DNA of 64,000 bases, taken from the NCBI GenBank assembly GCA_964017065.1, contig OZ024783.1, positions 14,010,040-14,074,039 of the forward strand. The letters run 5' to 3'. This DNA comes from Haliclona indistincta (Eukaryota; Porifera; Demospongiae; Haplosclerida; Chalinidae). The stretch's first letter is position 1, and every line of letters begins with the position of its first letter. The translations under genes and the position numbers were made by a program. The notes beneath the pieces are model-generated. The model was not told where the DNA came from and ran no database searches. It saw nothing but the letters and a program-made list of their open reading frames with translations. Shown here piece by piece: positions 10,132-21,047 of the stretch.

Positions 10132-11219
10132 TCATCGTACGTACAGTTCAATCAGTTCTATCAGTACATCTTCATCTGCTGTTGGACTATCGTCTCCACA
10201 CAGCCTCAGTTCAATATTCTCAGTGGTGGTCTCACTGAGTGTCTTGTTAAACCAAGGCATGTTGGGGCGAGTACAGCAGGGTCCCTCCAGATCAGTGCAC
10301 TGCTGCCCATCCCAGAGAGCATCATTAAACAGTATAACGATGTGGTTGATGGATACCCGTCCGGACTCACAATAGTAGTCACTACCAATGAATGGAGGAG
10401 CTTGATATGAACTGCCATTGTTGCAAGGACAATCATAATGAAGATGAGTAAACGAGCGTGTTCCAACAGCATATGTCCAGACATGCTTACGTGGATTGCT
10501 GCCATATGTAATGGATGCACCATCAACATAGTTACTATCAACTGATGCGAAATTATTAGTAATACCAGCATTGAATGCATCTGGTCCACCATACTGATAT
10601 CCTCTTAGTCGTCCACACACACGAGAGTAGCTGAGACCATGTGTAGAGAAGTAAGTGCTTTGACATCCAGCAAAAATGCTACGCCCACAATAGCTGCTTC
10701 CATTTAAAAATCGCTGTAGCCTCGTACCCAGGCTCTCGAACGGGCTGCGTGGGTGGCTATTAGCCACAATAGCCACCCACGCAGCCCGTCCGAGAGCCTG
10801 GGTACGAGGCTAAAATCGCTGTGTCAGTCCCTGAGGGCATGTAGCACCAGACTGTGACATGTTGACACAGGCCACTCTTGTCCAGCCTCCCTCTCCTCCA
10901 CAATTGGTTCCCTCCATGTCACAGTAGACCTGCACTAGTGAGCCATTGGGAGCAGTTATCTGGTAGTAGCCTGAGGGAGCTGATGGGAAGCAGTGAAGAA
11001 TTGTCTGACAAGATCTGTTCTTGGGAGGATTGTCACCTGGAGGACCCAGCTGCTGCTTGATCTGACCAAGAGCTTCTGTCAACTGTTCATCTTGCAGTGG
11101 GTCATACTGACCACACCCAGAGGATACTCTAGCAGGATAGGTGACTGGAGTGAACCTACTCACTACACCAGCCAGCAGTATAGCACTGTGAAAAAGACAA
11201 AGACTGACTTAGTTTTCAT
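10132..11219 (-). pseudogene. Secreted fibrinogen-like protein, copy 4, doubly broken
   Basis: There are two lesions. First, the signal peptide starting at the ATG at 11219 is one base shorter than in copy 1 (CTTTTTCACAG against CTTTTCCACAG) and runs into TAG TGA before the mature domain. Second, a palindromic insert at 10718-10811 enters the codon region after GLTQR and brings an immediate TAG. Insert plus its 11-bp target duplication adds 105 nt, so the frame on both sides is the same and the rest of the domain is open to 10132. All family Cys motifs are otherwise present. The open frame beginning 11163 starts with GTG, not ATG. CTTTTTCACAG resembles a splice acceptor, so an alternative first exon cannot be fully excluded. 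Confidence 0.8.
10718..10811. mobile_element. 94-bp perfect-looking palindromic mini-insertion
   Basis: The arms AGCCTCGTACCCAGGCTCTC and its complement surround a GTGGCTATTAGCCACAATAG centre. Direct repeats AAAATCGCTGT lie at 10707-10717 and 10812-10822. The paralogous genes have a single uninterrupted site. It is too small to code. Confidence 0.8.
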
Positions 11220-11605
11220 TTTGTGCACATGTATGCGTTTTTTTACACCAGTTATCATGTGCAGTATTATTATCGCATGTGTTTTCGTTTTACACATGAT
11301 CACACGATTGAACAACAACAATGATAACTTTCTTTAGTTTCAAATTGCAACTCAGCGATGCTAGACAATTTAAGAACCATTGTATACATCTGACTTTGGC
11401 AGTTATGTGGAAGATTTGTGCCTCACTTGTCCCTTTGTAGCAGTTATTGCTATTACTGACAAGATCTGTTCCCAATGGTGTACGTGTGACCCGGCCTTGA
11501 GGCAACGAAATATTTTGCTCTTTTGCTAGTAGTGTCTAGTGGTGAACCTTGGAATCCACTAAAACAAAGCACTGATTGTTTCTGGTCCTGAAGTACATGT
11601 AAATG
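11220..11605. other. Spacer, nothing recognised
   Basis: AT-rich sequence without an ORF I can support. Confidence 0.4.
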
Positions 11606-11962
11606 CATAGTTGCCAACTTCAGAAAAATGTAGTCCGGGACATCTCATTAATATTCAAACCACACCCACAAAATAATCGACCACACCCATTAATTTTAAT
11701 AAACACGCCTATTAATTAGTTTACTTTGTATACATGTACTAGTTTGAGGAAGTCTGTGGAACACCGCGTGAAGCAGACCGAGTGACACGACTAGCAGAGG
11801 CGAGAGCAGAAGAGGAAGCGCTTACGGCAGAGGAGGAAGCGCTGGTATTAATGAGCCAAGTGCTAAAATTCCGGGACAATTGTCTTTCCGTGACACCGTC
11901 GGGACAATAGCCATTTTTCCGGGACCGTCCCGGCCAAACCGGGACGGTTGGCAACTATGTAT
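11606..11962. mobile_element. TIR MITE with CATAGTTGCCAAC ends
   Basis: The left end CATAGTTGCCAAC and right end GTTGGCAACTATG are perfect inverted repeats. Subterminal GTCCGGGACA and GTCCCGG words repeat near both ends. There is no transposase, and the short frame inside is not credible as a gene. Confidence 0.65.
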
Positions 11963-12215
11963 ATGAATTTCATACTTACAACAATCAGCTGCTCTACTAA
12001 AAGCACCAAAAATTGCAATAATTATGTCTCGATAAGTGAAGACTTTTACATTATTATTGTGGTATGTTAAACATAGCAGCCACTTGCCCCAGTAGATGGT
12101 GCAACAGTAAAAAAAATCAGTTTCCCTGAGATTGTAGCTAAAATTCTAACTCATAATCATGAATGTTGCCTCTTACATAGTAGATACACAATGTGTAGAT
12201 CAACTATGTGCCCAA

Positions 12216-12401
12216 TACCGTATAGCGGGTAATTTTAGAGGGTCAAAATTTTGGCAAATGACACAGATTTTGCGTTTTGGCGTCAAGTGCCTGGCTCACG
12301 TATTACTGCAATAGAATTGCAAGTTTTGGTGAATTTTTTTGGGTGAATGCTTAATAATTCACCAAAGTTTCCTCCCGCCAAAATTACCCGCTAATACAGT
12401 A
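12216..12401. mobile_element. TA-flanked MITE with AGCGGGTAATTTT ends
   Basis: Terminal inverted repeats are TACCGTATAGCGGGTAATTT at left and AAATTACCCGCTAATACAGT at right, about 186 bp, non-coding. Confidence 0.7.
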
Positions 12402-12429
12402 CATGTATTGTAACGAAAATACATAATAG

Positions 12430-12800
12430 TTAGAGAGCGCATCCGAGGATCTACGCGATTTAGAAGCCCGAGAGCCGTTGCTATATAGCGTCCGAGCGTA
12501 GCGAGGGCGCTATGGTAACGGCGCGAGGGCTTCTACATCGCGTAGATCCGATTGGATGGGCTGTCTAACTGATTTAGACCATAGCAACAGCAAACAGAAA
12601 CGACGCGAACGACGAGCAAGGACACGCGAGCGCTGTTAAAATTATTCAGTAGAACTCCGCGCACAGAACCGTAATCTGCGCCGTGTGGTGGGATTCCACT
12701 ATAGAGTCGCGGTAGTGGCGGGATTCCACTACGAGAAATAGAGACCCGCAGCTACGCAATCTGGTTGGTCAGTGACGCTTAGCTGTGGTCTAAACATAAA
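12430..12800. repeat. GC-looped foldback repeat (hairpin family H, copy 1)
   Basis: A long imperfect hairpin at 12450-12552 pairs ATCTACGCGATTTAGAAGCCC with GGGCTTCTACATCGCGTAGAT around a loop holding an inner stem (ATAGCG/CGCTAT) and CGAGCGTAGCGAGG. It is followed by TTTAGACCATAG (about 12572), which has an inverted partner near 12785-12796. The layout matches 31410-31710. Confidence 0.6.
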
Positions 12801-12853
12801 TATGATCAGTATGCAGCTACATGTATATTACTGTTTTGTTCTCTCTTGTGTAG

Positions 12854-14416
12854 TTATGATCCATCATGGCTGGTTGGTGATATCAGAGGGCTCCGAGAAG
12901 CTATGGATGCTCTGATCAAGTATGTGTCAATCTTTGCTAAATACCTGTGCATTGGGCTAATATTTTAACTCTTTCTTTACACATTCAACTTCTACAATGT
13001 AGCCCTACTGTGTACTCTGATTCTCTTTCTCTCCAGGTTCTGGGTGGCTGTCAAAGACCTCAAGAATGCTGTCACTGAATTCGCTAGCTCAGCTGGTCAG
13101 TGTAGATTTAATACTGCTAGACAATGACTTTTCTCCTATAAACTGACTTCTCTGATCCTCACTGTCTCTTCTTTTCTGCTTTGATTTTACCTCCCTCTCT
13201 CCCTCTCTCTCCCTCTCTCTCTCTCTCTCTCCCTCTCCCTCTCCCTCTCCCTCTCCCTCTCCCTCTCCCTCTCCCTCCCTCCTCCTCTCTCTCTCTAGTC
13301 CTGGACTCCTCTCCCTCTACTACTATACCTCGTAACAGCAGTTTCTGGCAGGCACTAGCATCTGAAAACACTTCATCTCAGGTGAGTATCATGTGACCTT
13401 CACATGACAACAGCCCGTTTTATAATGCATGTTTCTTCTCTCACAGGGTGGATGGCTCAACACATTCTCCAGTACCAGGACTACTCGATTGCCTTCATCA
13501 GCGTCGACACTACAAGGTATCAGATATGCTACTATCTAGCTAGAATTTATGAACACTAGCGTTCTCTAGTATTACATGCATACTGACCGTAATACTTGCT
13601 GACTGTTGTATTTGTTTGATTTTGTTGTCTTCTCCTTCTCTCTTATCTCAGTTGGTGCTTCATTTGCTGCTCCTGGTCGTAGAGCCACCTCTAATGTGAA
13701 GAGCAAGATTCTCCTGAAGAGAAGAAACCTGATACTAGCATTAGTAGTGAGTACTCCTACTCACTCACTCACTCACTCACTCACTCACTCACTCACTCAC
13801 ACTCTCACTCACACTCTCACTCACTCACTCATTCACTCACTCACTCACTCACTCTCACTCACTCCCACCCACCCACTCACTCTCACTCAGTCATCCATTC
13901 GCTCACTCACTCACTCACCCACTCACTCGGTCGCTCACTCACCCACTCATTCTTTCATATCAATACATTCTTTTTTCTCAGCGTCATGAGTTAGAGCGTT
14001 TCATTGCCTGGCAGAACCCCAATGGAGCTGCTGAACTCTCTGTACCTGGTGAGACCACACCCTCTTTCTCTACCATTTCAATTATTCATTACACCTTGAC
14101 TGTGCATTTTCTACTCTCTCAGGTGAAGAAGGCGTAGTCACATGGCAGAACCCCACCCAGTCTGATCGTCACTGGCAGTCTACAGTCACGATGGCCTATC
14201 AATCATCTCCTCATCTTGCCTTCCAACTAGTCAACAGGTCAGCTCATACTCCAATACAGTAGTAGGTCATGACACTTGGTTTCTGAAGCACGTCGAACAC
14301 TTGCATGATGTCTCTTTTGATGTTTACCTAAATTATTGCGACTTTTGTTAGTGTATGTACGATTGATACTTTTTTGTGTTGTTATAAGTTCTTTTACAAA
14401 ACTGTTGTCACTCTTT

Positions 14417-14449
<33 letters not shown>

Positions 14450-16968
14450 CCTTCTTCTCTCTCTCGCTCTCTCCCTCTCCCTCTCCCTCTCTCTCTCCCC
14501 CTCCCCTCTCCCTTTCCCTCCCTCCCTCCCTCCCTCCCTCCCTCCCTCCCTCCCTCTCTGTCTCCCTCCCTCTCTCTCCATCAGATTCCCTAATGTTGAT
14601 AGTGTATCAAAGGAGGTCACTCGTCTCATTCAGTGTAATCCAGTCGCCTTTGTAGACATCCCTGATGCTGCCTTGGTACGCCATACATACATACACAGTA
14701 ACAGAGTCAAGTCATAGCACTGTAACAGAGTAAAGAGTTGTAATATTAAACACTAGTCTTAGTATATTATATGTTGTTGACTGATATATTCTCTGTGTGT
14801 GTCCAGAATACCCATTGGTTAATTATACCGTATGGGTCAAGGGATTTAATTATTCATGATTTCTAGCACTAGTCGCAAAAATTGGAAACATGAAATGACA
14901 CAAGCGTATGGACTACCAGTAATTTGCTAAAAATAGATATACTCAGAGCAGACTCAAGAGTAGTTTTTACTGTCATACACGAAATTCGATTCCCATGAAA
15001 TTTTTGATGTAGTGGGATACCAAGAGCATTAGCAAGTAGTGGTTTAGTCACCATGATTATTTCTATACTAGATGTTGGCTCGTGTTGAAGCTGTTGAGAG
15101 GAGCTCCCCTGAGCTGTACCATCTCCTGTACTGGCGTAATGTCCCTCCCTCGTCCACTCTCACATTCTTCACTCGACCGTTCTCCACTCATCCCATCACT
15201 GCACAGTTTGCTAACAAAGCAATGCGCAGCTTTAAACCAGTGAGCACCCTCACTCACTCACTCACTCACTCACTCACTCACTCACTCACTCACTCACTCA
15301 CTCACTCACTCACTCACTCACTCACTCACCCACTCACTCACTCACTCACCCACTCACCCACTCACTCACTCATTCACTCACTCACTCATTCGCTCACTCG
15401 CTCACTCACTCACTCACTCACTCACCCACCCACCCACTCACTTACTCATTCACTCACTCACTCTCTCATCTACTCACTCTTTCACCTACTCTCTTAGGAT
15501 GAGATATTGCTGTATATTCCACAACTGGTTCAAGCTCTACGACACGATAAGGTACTAGTGTTTCCAAATAAGTTGCACTAGTTGTCCTAACGTGCACACG
15601 TGTGGTAGTTGTTTGATTCTGAGTGTCTCTCTGTTTTACTCTACTTTAGCTTGGGTTTGCTCGTGACTATTTACTGTCAGCAGCCAAGTCATCTCAACTG
15701 CTAGCACATCAGGTAAACAAATTGCGCATAAATAAAGATTACAAAAAAATTTGTTGTTTTATACATAATTTTGCGTTTGCAGTTCTTGTGGAATATGCAG
15801 GCTAACATGTTCACAGATGAAGAAGGCAGTGTCAAGGATCGTAAGTGACCTTCATCGCACCTCGCTATCTTAACCTCTATATCTCTTCTCTCTCTTTCTC
15901 TTCAGCTGTTATTGGTACTCTATTGGAGGAAATCGGTGATGAGTAAGTAAACGTCATGATTAGCCTCACCTCCAGTCCACACCCTTCTGTTAGCGGCCTG
16001 GTAATGACTGTCTGCACATGCGTTGATTTTCCCAGGAAAACCTGGGAAAATGTCGGCAATTCGGATATCATCGATTACTAAGTGCTATGGTACGCCATCT
16101 CAGCTTGTTCGAAAGGCAGGTATTACGTTTAAAGAAGAGCAGACACGTGCGATATGCAACGTATACTATGGCAACCTGGGGAAAATGTCTTTGCCATCGT
16201 ATACGTTGCATATCGTGCGTGTCTGCTCTTCTTTAAACGTAATACCTGCCTTTCGAACAAGCTGAGACGGCGTACTGTAGCGTTTAGTAATCGATGATAT
16301 CCGAATTGCCGACATTTTCCCAGGTTTTCCTGGGAAATTCAACGCATGTGCAGACAGTCATTACCAGGCCACTAACTGAAGGGTGTGGACTGGAGGTGAA
16401 GCTAATGTCATGTGTTGATCACATGATGGTCATGTGTCTGTCATGTGCACTACAGGATACTCAAAAACTTATCTGGAGCAGCACTCTCATTTTACAAGAG
16501 AGAGTTTTCATTTTTTGAGAAGGTCACTGATATATCACGCATCATCAAGTAAGCAACTATCACTAACATGATTATTGGTGAGAAGAAGGGGAGAGAGAGA
16601 GGAACTGTGTGGGTTAACATTTAAAATACAAGAACATGTAAAATGATCTCTCTTCAAAGATGTCTGTTTGGTCAATTTTCATATATGCATATAATTATAT
16701 GCAGGTACATGTACCACATGTTACTAGAGGACAAAAGTTGATTGGTTTATTAATTTCGGCAAAATGTTTTATCTTTGGTGTACAATGCTTTCAAAAATTT
16801 TGTTTTTTCTTACAGACCATTTCCCAAGCCAGAGAGAAGGAAGGAGTGTCTGAAAGCACTTCAGAAGATAAAACTTGAACCAGGTCAGCACTTGAAATGT
16901 ACACTACATGTGCATACATGTATGTAGCTCACTTGCTGCATTTGATAAACATCTTCTCTCTCTCTCTT

Positions 16969-17027
<59 letters not shown>

Positions 17028-17408
17028 CCTCTCTCCCTCTCTCCCTCCCTCTCCCTCTCTCTCTCTCTCTCCCTCCCTCTCTCCCTCTCCCTCTCTCTCT
17101 CTCTCTCCCTCCCTCCCTCTCTCTCCCCCCTCTCTCTCTCCCTCCCTCCCTCTCTCTCCCCCCTCTCTCTCCCTCCCCCTCTCTCCCTAACAGGTGTGTA
17201 CCTGCCCAGTAATCCTGACTCGGTTCTTCTCGAAATTGACTACCAATCTGGTCGACCAATGCAAAGGTACGTAAAAATACTAGTTCAACAAACATTTGAA
17301 GTGTGTTGTTATTGTCTAGCGCTGCTAAAGCTCCATATCTTGCTCGATTCCGTGTCAAGAAGTGTGGTATAGCTGAACTGGAGTCTCTCAACACACAGGA
17401 AGAGAACG
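12854..17408 (+). CDS. PI4KA: PI4KA, helical/PIK-type region, exons a-q (partial gene, 5' half outside)
   Basis: Phosphatidylinositol 4-kinase III alpha makes PI4P at the plasma membrane. Seventeen GT-AG exons read in one frame: 12854-12919, 13037-13095, 13299-13381, 13447-13516, 13652-13746, 13982-14048, 14123-14237, 14585-14675, 15072-15239, 15498-15551, 15650-15712, 15783-15840, 15906-15942, 16456-16548, 16816-16883, 17194-17266, 17320-17408. Recognisable PI4KA-type stretches are RRNLILALVRHELERFIAW, DEILLYIPQLVQALRHDK, FLWNMQANMFTDEEG, GVYLPSNPDSVLLEIDY and AAKAPYLARFRVKKCG. They run in the family order up to the linker before the kinase domain. The last exon ends in phase 1 and joins in frame to the exon at 48113 or at 54876. 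Roughly 450 residues are encoded here. Upstream exons were not found in 1-12853. Splice boundaries are read by eye. Confidence 0.9.
13190..13298. repeat. Polypyrimidine simple repeat at a PI4KA splice acceptor
   Basis: A (CCCTCT)n tract runs directly into the acceptor TAG of the third exon. Open frames on either strand are artefacts of the repeat. Confidence 0.85.
13747..13965. repeat. (CTCA)n microsatellite in PI4KA intron
   Basis: Nearly uninterrupted CTCA/CACT repeats begin ten bases after a donor site. Confidence 0.85.
14410..14580. repeat. CT/CCCT-rich microsatellite in PI4KA intron
   Basis: CT and CCCT runs end at the acceptor of the exon starting 14585. Confidence 0.85.
15241..15480. 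repeat. (CTCA)n microsatellite in PI4KA intron
   Basis: It fills almost the whole intron between exons 15072-15239 and 15498-15551, similar in unit to 13747-13965. Confidence 0.85.
15959..16406. mobile_element. 448-bp foldback element in PI4KA intron
   Basis: This is a near-perfect long palindrome. Its left arm begins ATTAGCCTCACCTCCAG and its right arm ends CTGGAGGTGAAGCTAAT. The arms of about 210 bp leave a short loop near 16168-16190. GTCATG flanks both sides (15953-15958, 16407-16412) as a likely 6-bp target duplication. Open frames in both arms mirror each other and are not genes. Confidence 0.8.
16955..17190. repeat. (CT)n / (CCCT)n microsatellite in PI4KA intron
   Basis: It runs into the acceptor of exon 17194-17266. 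Poly-Ser/Leu/Pro frames here are artefacts. Confidence 0.85.
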
Positions 17409-17875
17409 GTTAGTTGGTACTGCGTGCCTTGTCAATATGACATGATTGTGTGACCGATTATTATTATGTATAATTATAGTACTGTAGACAATAGTTAATA
17501 ATTATAAATAATAGCTATAAAAAGTTATTAGTTATAAAAAGTTATAAAACAGTAGTTATAAAAGTTATCAAATAGTAGTTATAAAAAGTTATACAATAGT
17601 TATAAAAAGAAAGCAAAACTTACATGTACGTATTTGACTTGTCCATGTATGTTGCTGTCTTGCTTTTAGTGCTATCACCATTTCTGGAATAAAATATTCT
17701 CGCTGTAGTTTACATGTACATGTACTGTATAAGGTACTGAGTCATCTGCAGACCAGGTAAGAATGACCTGTGCAATGTGTTTATACTCATGCTGCGTTCT
17801 GGTATCTGTTAACATTGTATATTTAGCATTTCTGTGTCAATCAACTAATAATAGTTTTGGGTTGTTCCCAATAAC
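17409..17875. other. Start of the giant PI4KA intron, AT-rich
   Basis: Degenerate AGTTATAAA repeats lie at about 17500-17610. No gene is seen. Confidence 0.5.
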
Positions 17876-19105
17876 AAGAAATTAAAAAGATTTCTATCGA
17901 AATCAAAAGGATGTAGTGATGAAGAAATCTACCACTGGTTCACAATGTAAACCAACAAGGAACAAGCATAGAATGGTAACACGATTGACTTGCTAACAGA
18001 CCATAGATCCCTACATCAGTGGCTGCTGTGGCCAGACTATAGCTAGTTAAGCTATTTACTGTTGACTGACACTTTGAATAGAATTCAGCTTGTGACAAAA
18101 TATTGATCTTATGTACAGCCACTGATGTAGGGATCTATGGTCTGTTAGCAAGTCAATCGTGTTACCATTCTATGCTTGTTCCTTGTTGGTTTACATTGTG
18201 AACCAGTGGTAGATTTCTTCATCACTACATCCTTTTGATTTCGATAGAAATCTTTTTAATTTCTTGTTTGTGTCCTTTTTTCTTTTTAGTGAAGTGCAGT
18301 TCAATATCATGCATGTACGGAGAAGTCTTTGTTTCCACCATTAGTTTAGTATTCCTGTTGTTGATGGCTTTTCTTAAACTTGTAGCTAAAATTGTTAAGC
18401 TGTACGTATCAGGTCTGCCTAGTCGCCTACGCATGCATGCAGTGCATACGAGCCCCGCCCACACTGTTTGTAGACCTACACGGCGATTATAATTATCTGG
18501 CAAGTGCAGAATGGCGATCCTACACGAGCTTACCGTTCTTCGAAGACTCAGACAAATGCCGGGTGTGCGGTGTTCTCCGTGATAGTGATCCACACGGCGC
18601 AGCGATACTTTAGCTGCTTGGTCACGTGCGCTACCTATTGCTTGGTCACGTGCGTATTGCGCAATCACAATAATGGCGTCTAACACTAAGCTGACAATGG
18701 ATCACGATCGAGAGATCGCGGAACTTAGATCGCCATTACGCTAAAAACAAAGCTCAAAAGGCACATGCCAGGAGAATTTCACGACTGTTCGTGGATGTTT
18801 TGGTCTCGGCACTGGTCGCGTAAAGGCGCTAGGCGAGTGGAACAAGAAAGAAGAAGAAGAAGACGAAGATGACAAAACTCGATTTTCACCGTTTCCAGGT
18901 TCGTCACTTTAGTGACAATTTCAAGCAATCTCCTTGATACTGTAAGATGGGGCAACGCCAGCGAGCAGATCTAAGTGTCTTTGGATGTATAAAATTCATC
19001 ACCAGGCGTACTATCAGCGTTTGAACGCTAATACATTGTATGTAGCCGCCATCTTGTTTTCTCGTTCATCCCTACATAGGGAGGCACTACCGTGCCTCCC
19101 TAATA
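17876..19105 (+). mobile_element. Composite foldback repeat F-G, copy 1
   Basis: Part F (17876-18266) is an inverted repeat with arms of about 190 bp (AAAGATTTCTATCGAAATCA and its complement). Part G (18267-19105) is about 840 bp and non-coding. G carries two CACGTG words, an ATTGCGCAAT-like palindrome, AATGGCGTC, a purine tract, and near the end GCCGCCATCTTGTTTTC (a YY1-type site). It ends in the hairpin GGGAGGCACTACCGTGCCTCCC then TAATA. TA borders both ends. Other copies are listed below. Confidence 0.75.
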
Positions 19106-19199
19106 ACTATAAACTATAACTGGCCCTACACTCAGGCAGCTGCTAAGAGAACATTAGATAACAAGTCGCTCGTTGCTTACGGGTTCATTGCTGTTTAAC

Positions 19200-19571
19200 A
19201 TGACTAGTTTTGACGAAGCATTTTGCGATGATCATTCTCCATCCTCTGGTTGTTGGAGTGACCAGGTCACACAAACTGCTGTGCTGAAGAGCATTCATGA
19301 GTTGACTCGGCAAACCATGACCAAGTTCTGGTTTGGTAAGACCTCCAATGGTAAAGAAGGCTGTCGTAAACGCTGGAACAGTAAGTACAGAGAAGAAGGA
19401 ATGACCAGGATGGCTATGGTGTATCAGTCACACATCCATGACTCAGCTCTGAACATGGAGGCTCACCTGATTGGGATGTTAGCAGATGACATTCTGAATG
19501 GCACTGGAGGTGTTGGGAAACCAGCTGAGGGCAGGAAACCATACACTGTGTACATAGCTTGGAAGGATTAG
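19200..19571 (+). CDS. Small GIY-YIG-like protein (copy a)
   Basis: About 123 residues, single exon; the ATG at 19200 (MTSFDEAF) is preferred over an upstream TTG. Family landmarks are KFWFGKTSNGKEGCRKRW (about 49-66), GMTRMAMVY (about 74-82), ALNMEAHLIGML (about 91-102), a Gly-rich turn (GTGGVG) and a C-terminal YTVYIAW. The xIGKT...R...E..LI spacing resembles GIY-YIG nucleases: YIG-like strand, catalytic Arg on the next helix, metal-binding Glu. The usual N-terminal GIY strand is not obvious. It lies in the PI4KA intron in the same orientation, just after an F-G repeat. DNA cleavage is inferred only. This is the most diverged intact copy. Confidence 0.65.
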   Translation: MTSFDEAFCDDHSPSSGCWSDQVTQTAVLKSIHELTRQTMTKFWFGKTSNGKEGCRKRWNSKYREEGMTRMAMVYQSHIHDSALNMEAHLIGMLADDILNGTGGVGKPAEGRKPYTVYIAWKD

Positions 19572-19937
19572 TGATTTGATTGAAATCGCCATATCATAGT
19601 TTTGACTTGCTAGTTATGCCTCAGTGGGTGGAGCCACGAGCCATACAGTAGTCTTGTTGTCATTAATTAATCAGTTTTGTGGAAATGAGCAAAGTTAGTT
19701 TAGTTTAGAATGTTCTGTTATTATTGCCTTATATGGTAATCATTTCACTTTGTGCTTAAGTCAACAATTCATTTGTAAGTATCATTATGGGATTTAAATC
19801 GGTAGCTTTTCTCTGTTGTTTGATCTTCCGCCATTGCTCTGTTTCTCTAATTGTTGCTGTCTGAGTTATTAGTTGGACAACCAAGTAGCAGCATTACTTA
19901 TGCTTATCACCTAAAGTCTATACTCGAAACAACAGCC
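19572..19937. other. Spacer, nothing recognised
   Basis: AT-rich intronic sequence between two family members. Confidence 0.4.
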
Positions 19938-20305
19938 ATGACTGATTTCGATGACGCATTTGATAAACGCCATGACCCACAAACTGGAGGTTACATAAAA
20001 GCTCAACCTGATGTTATAAAAGATATTAAACGATTGACTATATACAGAAAAGGGAAATTTTGGATAGGCAAGACATCAGGAGGTAAAAAAGGCTGTAGGG
20101 ACCGTTGGAATGGAAAGTACAAGTCTGATAAGATGAACAAAATGGCTATTGTGTATAAGTCCAGTAGCCAGGATTTCGTGAGTGATATGGAGGGAGATAT
20201 GATTGATGAATTTTGGAATAAATTAAGAATGAAGTTCGAGGAAGTCCTGGAAGATTGGCAGAAGATAACGAACCATATGTGGTGCACATTGCTTGGAAAG
20301 AGTAG
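19938..20305 (+). pseudogene. Small GIY-YIG-like protein (copy b), frameshifted
   Basis: It starts at the ATG at 19938 (MTDFDDAF) and keeps GKFWIGKTSGGKKGCRDRW and MNKMAIVY. After the MIDEF stretch (about 20205-20230) the expected C-terminus (Gly-rich turn, PYVVHIAWKE, TAG at 20303) lies in another frame, so there is a small indel. The original frame wanders on to 20405 with unrelated residues. Either a pseudogene or a one-base sequence error. Confidence 0.7.
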
Positions 20306-20440
20306 AATATTACGAAACACTGGTTTTTACAATAACAACTTTACCAATCGTGAGTTGTATTCTCTCATTTCTTGTTTCATTTTTACTAAAATTAATAGTT
20401 TGTAATTTGTGGATTGAACACAAGGATAAATCCGGTTTGT

Positions 20441-21047
20441 GATTATAATAATACTTGGGAAAAGGTCAAGACGAAACGCGCTACAATGGCGCAAAGACAA
20501 GAAACAGAGGCGCCAAGGACTGTTCTTCTGCAGCAATCTTAAAGCTAAGTTCAGATGTAAAGTGGCTAGGCAGCAGCGACCACAAAGCACATCGTTGAAT
20601 TTTCGAGTTTCTGCGTCAACTTTTGTCCCAGCCTTGCCAGAGAAACACGAAAAAACACCGCCAATCGATGGTTCTACATCCAGCGGAGGGCCATTCCTAG
20701 TCTGCAGATGTCCTGATAAGCTAGCGCCGAGAAATGACACGATGTGTTAAAACTCAAGGACGATCCCGCGCCTTCTTCGAGCCATAAATCTCAAACTACT
20801 TCTTTTTCGACAATATTTTTGGTCACTGGCCCTGCCCATGCCTTTGTAGAACCGAGAAAACCTGGTCACACGGTCCGCTGAATAGAGCTGATCGAAAACT
20901 TTGACGCAGAATAAGTCCACCAGTACCGAGTCTCCAGTAAACCGCGAGCCAACCACAGCTGTATTAGTACATACATGACATGATGATATTCATAGTGCAC
21001 ATTATATGCGCAATATTGTACGCACTAAATAGGGTACCGCCACCTTA
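20441..21047 (-). mobile_element. TTAA-type DNA element, copy truncated at one end
   Basis: This is closely similar, inverted, to 32513-33168. It ends with GGTACCGCCACCTTAA near 21030-21045, while the opposite terminal repeat is missing. Open frames occur in both copies but have no recognisable domain and no conserved ATG, so I do not call a gene. Confidence 0.65.

Noticed and set aside
13181..17372. Ser/Leu/Pro, Arg/Glu and Leu/Thr/His-rich open frames in PI4KA introns
   Set aside because: They are translations of CT, CCCT and CTCA microsatellites between well supported exons.
18225..18686. Recurrent frames in F-G copies (for example with ISIEIFLISC or HYHGEH)
   Set aside because: They appear in every repeat copy in different lengths, on both strands because of the palindrome, and are disrupted independently.
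20327..20740. Possible gene shared by 20327-20740 and 32823-33083
   Set aside because: Similarity is explained by both lying in copies of the same TTAA element. Frames differ in length, lack a common start and show no domain.
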